Of a stretch of 64,000 nucleotides of DNA, positions 35,733 to 48,700 are shown piece by piece. The notes under the pieces were generated by a model that saw nothing but the letters and a program-made list of their open reading frames with translations, ran no database searches and had not been told where the DNA came from. Both the position numbers and the translations under genes were made by a program. The DNA comes from Bacteroidota bacterium (GTDB lineage: Bacteria; Bacteroidota; Bacteroidia; Cytophagales; Cyclobacteriaceae). The stretch spans positions 558,001 to 622,000 of the forward strand of contig JAFDZA010000014.1 in NCBI GenBank assembly GCA_018267135.1. Reading direction: 5' to 3'. The number at the start of each line of letters is the position of its first letter. Position 1 is the stretch's first letter.

Positions 35733-36761
35733 TCAGTTCCAGAAACCGGGTTTGTTATTAAACGTGGGGCAAGGGATAAGCCGGTTGCGTTTTTTTACCC
35801 CACGGTGCAGAGGCTTGGCCGTAAATTCATAAATGATTGATAACTCGTGCGCCCCTCCGGCCGAGGTAGCCAGCGGAGAAATAGTAAAATCATAACTATA
35901 CCCTACGGTAAAATCTTTCAGATATATTCCCAGTAAAAAAATAACTGCGTCTTGCTGTACCGTGCCGATAATACTTTTTTGGAAGGGCTTGCCCCGATAC
36001 CAAAATCCGATCGAAACCGGATCTACGTGGTAGTTTACACCTACATCCATTTGAGTAATGCCCGACTGGCTGCGGAAAACAAAAGAGGGAGTTAAATACG
36101 AAGGCCGTTCAGACGTGCGAAGGCCGTTCATTAAATTAAACCGAGCCCCACCATGAACAGCAATTTTCATTCCTAAGCGATCTTCCTCATTTAGTACAGA
36201 AATATTAGGCTGGTTCATGTGGCTGAAGGCAGCCCCGAGCCATAATGTTTTACTGTACAAAAGAAATCCTGAACCGAAGTCAAAATATTGCTGGTTACCC
36301 AGTTTTTGCAGAGCCGGATCGAGCGAGCCGGCAGCTCCATAAGTAAGCTGGTCTCCTAAAATCAATTTAGAACGATCTAACCCATTTATGCCATACCCAA
36401 AATACAAGCCGGGAGAAAATACAATCTTTTCATTCAGACGAACTTTATAGCTGTATGTCAACCCAAACGTAGTGGTGCGCCATCCGGCTGAACCCATTTT
36501 GTCGGTGCTGGCAATAATTCCAAATCCGCTCCGCAGTTCATCCACCCATATATCATAACTGGCCATAAAGGTGTTGAATGCCTGCGGAAGGTTAGGCCAT
36601 TGAATACGGTTGTTAACGATGAGCCTTTGTTGAGGCGTAATACCTGTAAAACCGGGATTTAAATATATCGGTGCCTGATAATATTGGGAAAACTGAGGAT
36701 CTTGGCTCCAAGCACTTGATGCCGATAAGATGAAAAAAACAATAACCCAACATCTCTTCAT
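35733..36761 (-). CDS. PorP/SprF family type IX secretion membrane protein
   Basis: A 342-residue outer-membrane barrel with a signal peptide of about 19 residues (ending AWSQ) from the ATG at 36761. The N-terminal block DPQFSQYYQAPIYLNPGFTG is the family signature. SprF-like proteins help secrete or attach one large cargo in T9SS bacteria, and the gene is usually directly behind that cargo. Here it starts only 20 bases after the giant protein stop, so it is probably its dedicated partner and lies in the same operon. Confidence 0.93.
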   Translation of the reverse strand: MKRCWVIVFFILSASSAWSQDPQFSQYYQAPIYLNPGFTGITPQQRLIVNNRIQWPNLPQAFNTFMASYDIWVDELRSGFGIIASTDKMGSAGWRTTTFGLTYSYKVRLNEKIVFSPGLYFGYGINGLDRSKLILGDQLTYGAAGSLDPALQKLGNQQYFDFGSGFLLYSKTLWLGAAFSHMNQPNISVLNEEDRLGMKIAVHGGARFNLMNGLRTSERPSYLTPSFVFRSQSGITQMDVGVNYHVDPVSIGFWYRGKPFQKSIIGTVQQDAVIFLLGIYLKDFTVGYSYDFTISPLATSAGGAHELSIIYEFTAKPLHRGVKKRNRLIPCPTFNNKPGFWN

Positions 36762-36781
36762 ACTGCTCAAATATAGGATAA

Positions 36782-39700
36782 TTAACGTATCAAAGTAACA
36801 TCACCTATCTGAGTGGTACGCTGCTGATCTGACAACCGGAGGGTGAGTTTATAGACATATACACCTGCATGCATCAACCTTCCGTTCTGATCGTATCCAT
36901 CCCAACCCACTGTTTGATTATTGCTTTCAAAGATCAGGTTGCCCCATCGGTCGTAGATCTGCAAGTTGAATTCCTCAATACCTCTTACCTGCGGCAGAAA
37001 TATATAGTTGTTGGCATCATTGGTACCACCCGATACGCCTCCACTCGGGCCGGCTGTGCTGGGGGTAAAGGCATTTGGAATTTTAGCCACCCCGCCTTGC
37101 TTGGCCACTATTTTCTGTGTGGCCGTGTCGCGGCAAATCACCCCGCCTCCGTGGTCGTTAGACGATATTAGAGTAATCGTAAATATCCCTTCAAACTTAT
37201 ACGTATAGGATGGATCAAAATCTGTAGAGGTGCCGCCATCGCCAAAGTCCCAGTTAAATTCAGTACCACCAATACTATTGTTGATCAGCTTCATGGGCGA
37301 ATCCGGCACATAAACCGTGGGGGGATTAGCCAAAAACATAGCCTTTGGTTTATCATAAACTAAGAACGGACCTTGGGTTAAAGTATTTTGTTGCCCTGTT
37401 TTAGAATAGATGGCTGTCAGGCTAATATAATATTTACCAGGTTGTGTAATGGAGAACTTCGGTACCGGTGCGGTCGATTGAGCCACAATATTGTTGTTGC
37501 TGTCTGTTACCTGCCAACTGCTTTGATCACCACCCGAAGTATTTTGTGTTACGATTAATTCAGACGGGAAACAAGAGGCCGGAGGAGTTGCCTGGAAGGC
37601 AGCGATTACCGGAGCTATCAAAATATTAATAGTCTGTGTGGCCATCTTGGTATAGCAAGAAAGACCAGCCGCACTGGGCGACAAGTTGGTAACCGTTAAT
37701 GAAATAATCTTACGCCCCGGAGAAGAATAGTTAACCGAAAAATTAGGTCCTACGTTGTTCACTGAATCGGGTGCAGAATCCACACCAAAATTCCACACAT
37801 AGCTAAACTTAGTGTTGTCTTGCGGGGTAGATGTGTTGGTAAAATTAACAGTAGAATTTCCACCCGAGAATTGCGGCACAGGGCCAATGGTAAATGCCGC
37901 TGTAAGCTTCGGATAAACGTTATAAATTACCTGACGATTCAACGGCTGCGCGCACCCGAGGTTATCCGTCATCGATACCAGTTTGTAAGTAATATTAGAA
38001 GTGGGTGTAACTGCTATGGCCTTGAAGTTGGCCACCTTGGTAAGCGTTTGGTTGCTTCCGTCATTATACACCAACGTAAATGGTGCTTGCCCATTCAGTT
38101 GCACTTGCAGAAAATCTTTTGTGCCGGCACAAATATTATTGATGCTATCGTTCAGGAATTTGGCTTTCATAAGCGCCCCCGCCTGAATGCTTACCGTTTT
38201 TTGTAATCCGGGGCAGAAGGTAGGAGCCGGGCCGGTCGGTGTAATATAATACGAGAACGCATCCGAAGAGAAACTCAGTGTATCTTTTACCGATGCTATG
38301 TTGATCGTAGCAGACGAATTGGCTCCGGCTCCGGCAGCCGTACCCGACAATGAAACACCTGAATTATTCGGATCTACTGTCCAGGCGTAATTCACACCGG
38401 TTACAGGGCTTGCTAACGGAATTGTGAGGGGAGCTCCGTAACAAACCACTTGTTTAAGCGGCAACCCGGTAAAGGTGGGGGTTGGGTTTACCGTAACATT
38501 TACTACTAAAGGCGTGTTAACACAATTGGCAGCCTTGGGCGTAATAGTGTAAGTTACGGTAGAAGGAACATTTCCGGTATTTCGCAACGACTGTAAAATA
38601 AGATCGCCCGATCCTCCTCCCGCGCCAATAACAGAGTTAGCAGGGGAAATAGATGTACTCCATGTATTGATGGTGCCAATTACATTAGACGAAAGTGAAA
38701 TATTAACTGTGCTGTCGCTGCAAATCGGTGCCTGCGAAGTAGCCGTAATAACCGGCAGCGGATTAACATTCAGTGTAATAGTACTGGTGTTTCCTACACA
38801 ACCCAACCCTCCACTTATCACCGGTTGCAATACATAAGAAACGGTTTGCTGTGAAACGGTGGTGTTGTTCCACTTATCTACAATCGAAGCATGATTGGCA
38901 TACGTGGCCACCGGAACAGCCGGAGAGGTAAGTGTTATACCTCCGGTGGGCGTAGCACTGATGACATTAAACTGTACAGTACCAGCCGAAGGCGTAGTAG
39001 GCGAATTAAGAGCAATATTGCTAGCCACCTGCGAACATACCGTGGAAATCAACGGAGAAGCAATCAATTTCGGGAGCGGGTCCACCGTTACCACAAAATT
39101 TACTGCTGCACTGGAACAACCTACTCCCCCACCGGCACCATTCGATACGGCTGTTATTTTATACGTAACATTGCCCGGTGCATTCGATACGTTGACAAGA
39201 TTATCTTGTATTGTGCCGGGAGGAAGATTACTGATGGATGGGGTAAACCCAGATAGAGATCCTCCAATACTTGAAGTAGCCGTATAGCTGAATGAAATAG
39301 AGGCTGCGCCTGTAGTAGGTACCGAAGGCGAATTCATGACAATATTCGTCTGGTTATTACTACAGATACTTTGTGTTAGCGAGACAGGGGTAACCGTAGC
39401 CTTAATGGTTGGCTCAACCGTTACTACCACGGTTTTAACCGGACCAATACATCCAGCCGAAGAAACGGGCGCTACAGAATAAGTAACGGTCTGTGTTCCG
39501 TTGGTAGCATTCGTAAACTTATCTCCCATAATTTCAGTATTGGTAACCCCATTTCTCGGAGTGCCGATATTTCCTGCGGTTTGTGTCAACCCGGGTTGTA
39601 TAGCGATGGCTGTAATATTATACCCGTTAGGCGAAGCCGCCACCACACTCGAAGATTTGGTGTTCAACGTAATGCCGGTTGCACTACCCGAACATACCAC

Positions 39701-42700
39701 CGAACTTAAGTTAGCAAGAGAAGGAGCCGGGTTTACTGTAAGTTTTACGAGATAATCATTCCCTACACAATTACCGGCCGCCACAGGAGCAATGGTATAA
39801 GTTACCTGCCAAGAGTTTTTAGTAACATTAGTAAACACATCATTGGCTAAAAAATTATTTACTAGGTAGTTACCAATACCGGCATTCGTACCGGCTGCTG
39901 TAAGCGAATCCACCACAAAGACCTGCTTTAAATTGTATTGAACAATCGGAGCCGAACCCACCTGCGTACCCAAAATAATTCCGGAGGTAAGACCGCTGCA
40001 TACGGTGGCCAAACCCGGTACTAAAATCGGTTCCGGATTAATTGTTAACGTGATAGATTGAGGCATGCCCTGGCATCCCGATCCGCTAATCGCGGCAATG
40101 CTATACACTACGTTTACCGATACATTGGTTGTGTTCGTGTATTTGTCGTTCGCAATCAGGCCTACCCCACCGGTCTGCGGCAAACCAAGGTTAGCCACAT
40201 TGCTTGCCGCGGCCGTAATCGTACCGGGAACCGACACCGCGGTGAGTTTGTACGATGTCGCTCCTACCGATGAACCATTAGTGGCTAATGTAATAGCCGA
40301 AGTGCTCTTACTGCATACAGTATTGGTTATAACTCCAACCACCGGCTCGGGGTTTACCGTTACTGCGATTTGGAATGGAGCACCGGTACAACCTGCGGAA
40401 GATTTAGGGATGGATTGATATACCACCTTTAGAGGTACTGCTCCTACATTGTTGTACACGTCATTTTTAATTCCATTGGCTCCGAGTGCTGCACCCGTAG
40501 TGGGAGATCCCGTCAACCCAATATCCTGGCTAACCAACGAAACATTGTATGATGCGGCCGATACAGAAATTCCATTGGTATTTAGTACGATGTTGGTGGG
40601 GTTGGGCGATGTAGCATTGTTGCTGCAAATTGTTTTGGCCGCCAGCGAAGGATCCATTACCGGCTCGGGGTTAACCGGCTGAACAATAACAAAGGTATTG
40701 CCCGCACAAGGTCCCGAAGAGGGTGTTACCGTATAGGTTGCATTCAATGTACCAGCGGTCAGGTTCGTTAAATTACCTGTAATGTTTCCGGTACCCGAGT
40801 TTACACCACCGGTTAGACTAGCGTCATAAACAGCTGTCCAACTAAAAGTAGAAATAACACTATTGGTAATGTTTGTTTGCGGATTGATGTTGATAGCCGT
40901 GCGCGAGCAAAGTGCCACAGCGGTGGAGCCTGCTCCGACTGGGGTCGGGCTTATCACTACTACATACGTAAAGGTAGCTCCTACACAATTATTTGATGCG
41001 CTAAGCGGAGTAACCGTGTAGGTAATGGTAGCCGGTGTTCCCGTATTGTTGGTATAGCTGTCTGTAATGGGCGATGCGCTTGCCACCGTTCGGTTGGCCG
41101 CTGCCGGCACCCCTACATTGTTTGATGATACGGTATAGGTAAAGACAGAATTTACGCTATTTGTAATCTGCGACTGAAGATTTTGATTCAGCGTAGCAGC
41201 GCATTTTGGATCAGTAACATTAGAACCTACCGGCTGCGGATATACGGTAACTTTAATCGTTTGTGCTCCCCCCACACAAGTGGAGCCGCTTACCGGAATC
41301 ACTACGTAACTTACCTGCTGCGAAGCATTGCTTATGTTCTTAAATACATCGTTGGCCAGATAGCTGGCAGCAACACCTGTGTTGGGAACAGTAGCATTGG
41401 TTCCGGAGGCTGTTAGCGTACCTCCGATCGTTTCAGAAACAATATTAAAACTGGCAGCCGCCACCGAAGTAGGGCTGGTTACTAAAGTTAGCCCGGTAGC
41501 TACACTACTGCATATTTGCGCATCTGCTGTAGCCATTACCGGCTCAGGGTTAATGGTAATCGTAATTTGCTTAGGCAGGCCTTGGCAGTTGGCAGCACTA
41601 AAAGGTACTACGGTGTAAACCACGTTCCCCGATGTTAATCCGGTATTAGTGTATTTATCTGAAATTAAATAATTGGCAGCCACATTGCTGGATGTGGGCA
41701 CCGTAACATTTGTGCCGGCAGCAATAAGACCGGGGGCAATAGTAACCGCAGTAATGGAATAATTGGCAGCCGCTACAGACGAACCATTGGTGTTCAGGGT
41801 CAGAGCAATATTGGCTTGACTGCAAGCCGGTTTATCTAACCCACTGGCCACCACGGGTTGCGGATTGATGGTAATAGTAATCATCTTAGCAGCACCTGCA
41901 CATAAGGCCGTACTAACCGGAATGGCTGTGTAGTTAACTGTTAATGCTGCATTTGTAGTGTTTGTATAGACATCGTTTGCTAAATACCCGGGCACTACGC
42001 CCGTAGCCGGAACAGCCGCATTGCCTCCGGCCGCTACCAAGCCACCTCCTACGGTAAGGGTAGTGATATTATAATTGGCAGCCGGAACCGAAGTGCCATT
42101 CGTGTTTAAGGTTAATCCTATGGGTAAACTACTGCATAACGTAGCATCCAGCGTGTTCGACATCACCGGCTGAGGTTTTATCGTTATTACTACAGGAACC
42201 GAAACTCCGGCACAACCGGCAGCACTTACAGGCACTACATTGTATGTTACTGTAAGATTACTATTGCCTGTATTAATAAATACATCGCTGGCTAAATAGC
42301 TGGCATTAACACCCGTTGCCGGTATGGCGGCATTGGTTCCTAATGGGGATAATCCACCCGCTATGCTGACGGACAGAATGTTATAATTCTGTGCAGCCAC
42401 CGAAACTCCGTTCGTTGCCAGGGTTAACCCGGTGGCTGTATTACTGCACACACTATTATTAAGTGTACCTGATAGTACCGGCTTCGGGTTGATGGTTATC
42501 GTAATAACTTTTTGAGCCCCTGCGCAAGTAGCCCCGCTTACCGGTACAACTGTGTAAGTTACCAGTTGGGTTGCATTTGACGTGTTGGTGAATTTATCAT
42601 TCATTAAATAATTGGCGCCAACACCGGTAGCCGGCACAATCGCATTGGTTCCAGCCGGGGCAAGTGATCCGGCAATGGTGCGGGCAATAATATTATAATT

Positions 42701-45700
42701 CAACGCAGCTACTGAAGTGCCATTGGTATTCAATACCAAATTGGTAATAGCATCACTACACACTGTGTTATCCAACAAATTGGAAACTACCGGCTCCGGG
42801 TTAATTGTTATCACCACATTTACCGGGTTCCCCAAACAACCATCGGCACTTACCGGTACCACGGCATAAGTAGCCGCTAATTGATTTGCCGTGGTATTTA
42901 CATACTGATCATTTACCAAATAAGAATTGCTAACCCCTGTAGCGGGCACCACCACATTGCTACCAGAGGCAACTAATCCGGCCGCAAGTGTAAGATTGGT
43001 AATGTTATAACCCGATGCAGCCACGGACGTGCCAACTGTATTGAGTGTAAGACCTATTGCCGTGCTGCTGCAAACTGTGTTATTTAACGTGGGCAACAGT
43101 ACAAGTTCGGGATTAATTGTAATAATAATAGGTTGCGGTTGCCCGAAACAACCGGCTGGGCTTACCGGAACAACCGTATAGGTTACTGTTAGAGGTAAAT
43201 TCCCCACGTTGGTAAACTGATCGTTGGCCAGATAGCCGGCCACTACCCCTGCAGCCGGAACTGTAGCATTAGTCCCTTTGGGGGTTAACCCGCCCGAAAT
43301 AGTACGGGCGGTAATATTGTAAGAAGAAGCCACCACCGAGATTCCGTTGGTATTCAATGTTAAGCCAGTAGCCACATCACTACAAACGGTGTTGTTAAGC
43401 AGAGTAGAAACTACCGGCTCCGGATTGATGGTAATGGTAATAGATTTAGAAGGCCCCGGGCAACCAGCCGCACTCAACGGAACAACCGTATAAATTACGG
43501 GCAAAGAAGTATTGCCTGTGTTGGTGTATTTATCATTCAGCAAATAGGTAGGAACTACGCTGGTGGCCGGCACAGTTGCGTTGGTTCCGGCCGCTGCTAA
43601 TCCCGGTGCAATGGACACAGAGGAAATAGTATAATTGGCCGCAGCTACCGATGTGCCATTAGTGTTCAGAGTTAGATTGATGGCTGCTCCACTGCAAACC
43701 GTACCATTCAATGCACTCGAAACGATCGGTTCAGGGCTAATGGTAAGTGTAATCGTTTTCGATTTACCAAAGCAACCTGCGCCACTTACCGGAATTACTG
43801 TATAGGTTACTACCAATGGTACGGTACCTGTGTTAGAATAAGTATCTCCCGCCAGGTAATTAGCCGGAACATTGCTGGCCGGCACAACCGCATTGCTGCC
43901 GGCAGTAAGCCCACCGGCTACTGAAACGGCTGTAATATTATAGTTGGCAGCCGCAACTGAGGAGCCATTTGTATTTAAGGTTAATCCGATCGGAACAATA
44001 CTGCAAACCGTGCCATCCAACGAACTTGATACTACCGGTTCCGGGTTTATGGTCATCGTAATCACTTTGGCAATGCCAAAACAACCGGCTGAACTTACCG
44101 GCACAGCTGTATAAGTTACCGTCAGCGGAACCGCACCAGTATTGGTATAAACATCATTTGCCAGGTAATTAGCCGGCACAGCCGAAGCCGGCACGGCACC
44201 ATTTGCCACATTAGGTGTTAAGCCGGCCGAAATAGCCCGTGCTGTAATGTTATAGTTTGCTGCTCCTACAGAAGTTCCGTTAGTATTCAACACTAACCCT
44301 ATGGCATTGCTGCTGCACTTAGAATCATCTAACGAAGACGACATTACCGGCTCCGGGTTAATGGTAACTGTAATTGTCTTAGGTTGCCCAGAACAAGGAG
44401 TGGCACTTACCGGTACAATCGTGTACATAACATTCAATGCAGAACTGCCTGTATTTTTATATACATCGGCACTAAGGTATCCGGCCGGCACTCCATTTGC
44501 CACAACCGCATTAGAGCCACCTGCAATAAGGCCGGGGGCAACAGAAATGGCAGTTACATTGTAGCTGGCCGCAGCTACTGAAGTTCCATTGGTTACTAAA
44601 TTCAACCCGATCGGTAATCCGCTACAAATGGTTAGGTTCCCATTTCCTAAAACCGGCTCAGGGTTTACTGTAATCGTTATTGATTTAGGTGGATTGCCGT
44701 TGCAGCCAGACGAACTTACCGGCACAACCTGATACACTACGTTGAGAGCTACCGGCCCTGTATTGGTAAACACATCGCCCGACAAATAGTTCGCGCCTTG
44801 ATTTAAGGCCGGCACTGGTGCATTGCCACCTCCGGCCACCAAGCCCGGAGCTATGGATATGCCAGTAACATTATACCCTGTAGCAGGAACAGAACCCGCG
44901 GCTGTGCTTAAGGTTAACCCCGTAGCTGCACTGCTACAAATGGTTTTATCCAATGTTGCGGAAAGAGAAGGTTGCGGGTTAATTTTAACATTTACAATCT
45001 GCTGAGGCCCCAAACATGTGCCGGCCACCGGCACCACTGTATAGGAGGCTGTCAACGTACTGTTCGTTGTATTCAGATACGAATCGCTAACCAAATAGTT
45101 AGCGGCTACGCCCGATGCCGGAACTACAGCATTCGCTCCGGGCGTTAATCCGCCCGCTACCGTAAGTGCAGTAATATTATAATTAGTTGCTGCGGGCGAT
45201 CCGGGCGCCACTGCTAAAGTGAGGCCGCTCGGGCCAGCACTACAAACAGTTTTATCCAGCAAGGTAGATAGTGTCGGCTGCGGGTTAACGGTGATAACCA
45301 CCGTGCGTGGCGTGCCTGCACAACCTGCCCCACTGGTGGGAGTAATGGTGTAGGTGGCGGTAATAGCCGATGCAGAAATATTGGTGAGCACATCGGTAAT
45401 GTGCAAAGTACCTGCCACGCCTGCGGGTACATTTACACCGGCACTGCCCTGAGAGGAGGCATCTGACATAACCGGAGCGGGCCAGTTAAAAATGGTTCCG
45501 CCCGGAAGATTTAGTGGCGAAGTGAGAATCTCATAATTTACTTGCGCCCCGCTGCATATTGTTTTGGTTTGAGGCGTTACCAGTACCGGCTCGGGGTTAA
45601 CCGTAAGCACTACACTTTGAGTAGTACCCGCACAATTGGGTGCAGCCGTTGCTGTAGGGGTTACATTAAATGTAACCGACCCCACCGCGCCTGATTTGTT

Positions 45701-48700
45701 TTGCAACACTCCGGCCGTAAAAGTGCTCGACAGGTTTCCTACACCGTTTTGCCCGTTTACTACGCCCGTTATGCTTCCGGTTATGTTGGTAACCGTCCAG
45801 GCATAAGTACTGGCAATATTCGATGTAAAAGCCAGCGAAGGCACCTGCCCGCTGCATACTGTACTGGTGGAGGCCGAGGTCATAGCCGGACGAGGATGCA
45901 CATTCACTCCAATACTGGCAGCACCGCCAACACAACCTGATAGAGCTGTTTCGGTTACAGAAATGGTTATCGGAGTTATAATGCCATAGTTTACATTAAT
46001 GGCACTTCCGTTAGCTGTTACCGAGCCGGCATTCGATGCATCCGGGGTTATCGTCCAGGTATAAGTTGATGAAATATTGGGTGAAGCTACCGTATAAGGT
46101 ACGGCTGTTTGGTTGGTGCATACATCTTGTGTCCCGATAATGGAATTAGGTGCCGGAGCTGAGTTCACCATAATCGTCATGGTGTTGGTATTCCCGGTGC
46201 ATCCATTCAAGGTTTCAAAAACATTGACAGCTACCGTGCCGGTAGCCGAAGGAAATTTCAACAACACAAAGAAGTTAGAAGAATTGGTGCCGCCTCCACC
46301 AAATAAAGCCACATCACCCGGAGGGGTACCCACCACACTCCAGGTATAATTAGAACCGGGGTTCTTTGAAGGATCAAGTTGGTATAATAAAATACTACTT
46401 CCCGTACATACCGATGTATTTCCAGATAACGGGTTATCAATCGGTCTGGGTAATACCGTCAGGTTAACGGATGAAGAATTAGTGCAGCTCGTAACCGTAT
46501 TGGTAACTTTCGTGTAAACCGTTATGGACGTGGCCGGAAGAACCGGAGCTAATGTATAATTGGTAGGAGTAGGAATCAATGTGGTAAGGCCGGCATCAGA
46601 ATACCAGGCTACCGTGCGGTTTACCATGGAACCTCCGGCAATGGTTGCGTTGTACGAAGTCAGGTCAATTCCCGCATGCGTATTACTGTGAGGCGGTATA
46701 GGGGTTGCCCCCGCGTGATCTTCACAGTATGAATAATTTTGATTGGTTGCTACCGGGAGCGGATTAACCGTGAACGTGAGCGTTCCGGAGTTAACACAAG
46801 TTGCTGCAGACGTAGCCACGAAATAATAAACCTTTCCATTGGTAACCGTAACATTGGTGGGCGTACCAACCGGGCTGATATGGCCGGCATCGTTATACCA
46901 CACCACCGTAGGAGCATTGGTAACGGAAGCATTATAGCTGGTTAAATTTACATTGGCGTGCGAGCCTCCGCCAAATACATCTTCGCAAAGTGCCGGGGCT
47001 GGGTCCACACTGGTGGGCAGCGGATTCACGGTAAGAGTGGCAGCCGGGGAGTTAATGGTGCAAGAGCCGGTAGTAGTTAATACCGTGCGATACTTATAAT
47101 TATTAAGGCCGTTTGTAACACCGGTAATGTTCATCGTGGCTGTAGTAACATTACTGTAAGGCGCAACATTTGAGAGATTATTCCATGTTGTTCCTCCATC
47201 GGTACTCACTTGCCATTGGTAGGTTAAGCCCGGGCCTGTGGCCCCGGCAATGGAAAAAGAAGAGTTTTGTCCGGCACACTTTGTATCATTAGCCGGCAAG
47301 CCTCCGGGTAATGCAGCCAGCGGGTTTACCGGAAGTGTAATTGTAAACGGAGAGCCCGCACAACTTCCGGTTACGGCCGTGGGAGTTACCGTAAATACAG
47401 CATTGATTGCCGCCCCGGTAGAGTTAGTAAGTGTAAAGCCGGTAATGTTTCCGGTACTGCTGGCCACACCACCGGTTAGTGCTCCATAACTGCCTGTCCA
47501 GGCAAAGGTACTGGCTACACTATTTCCTCCCGGTTGATTAATTCCTTGCGTTTGCGGATTAATGTTTACTGTAGCCGGTGAGCATAGTGCCGCTAATGTC
47601 TGATTAGCCGAAACCGGTTCCGGGTTTACCTGCTGGGTAACTGTAAAAGCAGCACCCGGGCAAGACCCCGTAACCGATGTAGGGGTAACCGTAAATGTGG
47701 CTGTTTGTACAGACGATGTTTTGTTTACCACCACACCGGTAATGTTTCCGGTGCCACTGGCCGGGCCAGTCATGCCACCGCTATAAACTGCCGACCAGGC
47801 AAACGTACTGGCCACTCCATTAGTAATGTTGGCAGCTGTATTAATGTTAAGATTGGTCTGTGAGCAAACTGCTGCCGGGGTACTATTACTGCTCAGGGGT
47901 AACGGATTAACTGTTACCGTCAGCGGGTTGTTGGTGATGGCTCCTGCTAAAACAGCGTTGCAATTATCCTTCACAAGAGTAACATTATAGGTAATAGAAC
48001 CCGCTACGGCAGTAGGGATCGGAATATTGTTGCCCGAAACGTAGTTGTTAATGGTATTTGTAGATACCCCATTAAATATTTGAACGGTATAGGGAGCTAC
48101 TCCCCCTGTTATGGCTAACGATAAATTGGCTGGAGCGTTTTGGCAAACCGATGCCGGGCCCGATAAAGTAGCGGCAGTTGGTATGCTGCCAATGGTAATG
48201 GTTACACTTCCTGTGTTGGGGTTAGTGGTACAGCCCAATGGATCGGTAATAGAAGTAATGGTATAAGTTCTGGTTGAAGCAACATTGGTAAGGGTAACAT
48301 TATTTCCGCTGATGTAGCCAGCCCCGGTAGTATAAGCACCTAATAGATTATCCTGATAGTTTACGTTATATGAAGTTAACGCATTGCCATTGTTATCGGT
48401 AACGGCAAATGCAATAGTGGTTGAGTTGGGAGACGGGCAAAGTGAAGTAGGACCGGTAGAAGAAAGTACGGCCGATAAATTACGTACGGTTACGGTAGCC
48501 GTAGCCGGGCTCATTGCTGAGGGTGTACAACCGTTGGTATCCGTAACCGATATCAGCGAATAGGTAGTATTTACTGTGGGGCTTACCGGTATGTTGCTTG
48601 CCGATACATATCCGTTTACTGTTGTATTGGAAGATCCATCATAATAAACAACCGAGTAGGGGCCAACACCTCCGGTAATTGTTACTACCAGATTAGATGC

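Noticed and set aside
41235..45277. CRISPR-like regular repetition
   Set aside because: The period is about 312 bases inside an open frame and the units encode a protein repeat. There are no short identical repeats with unique spacers and no cas genes.
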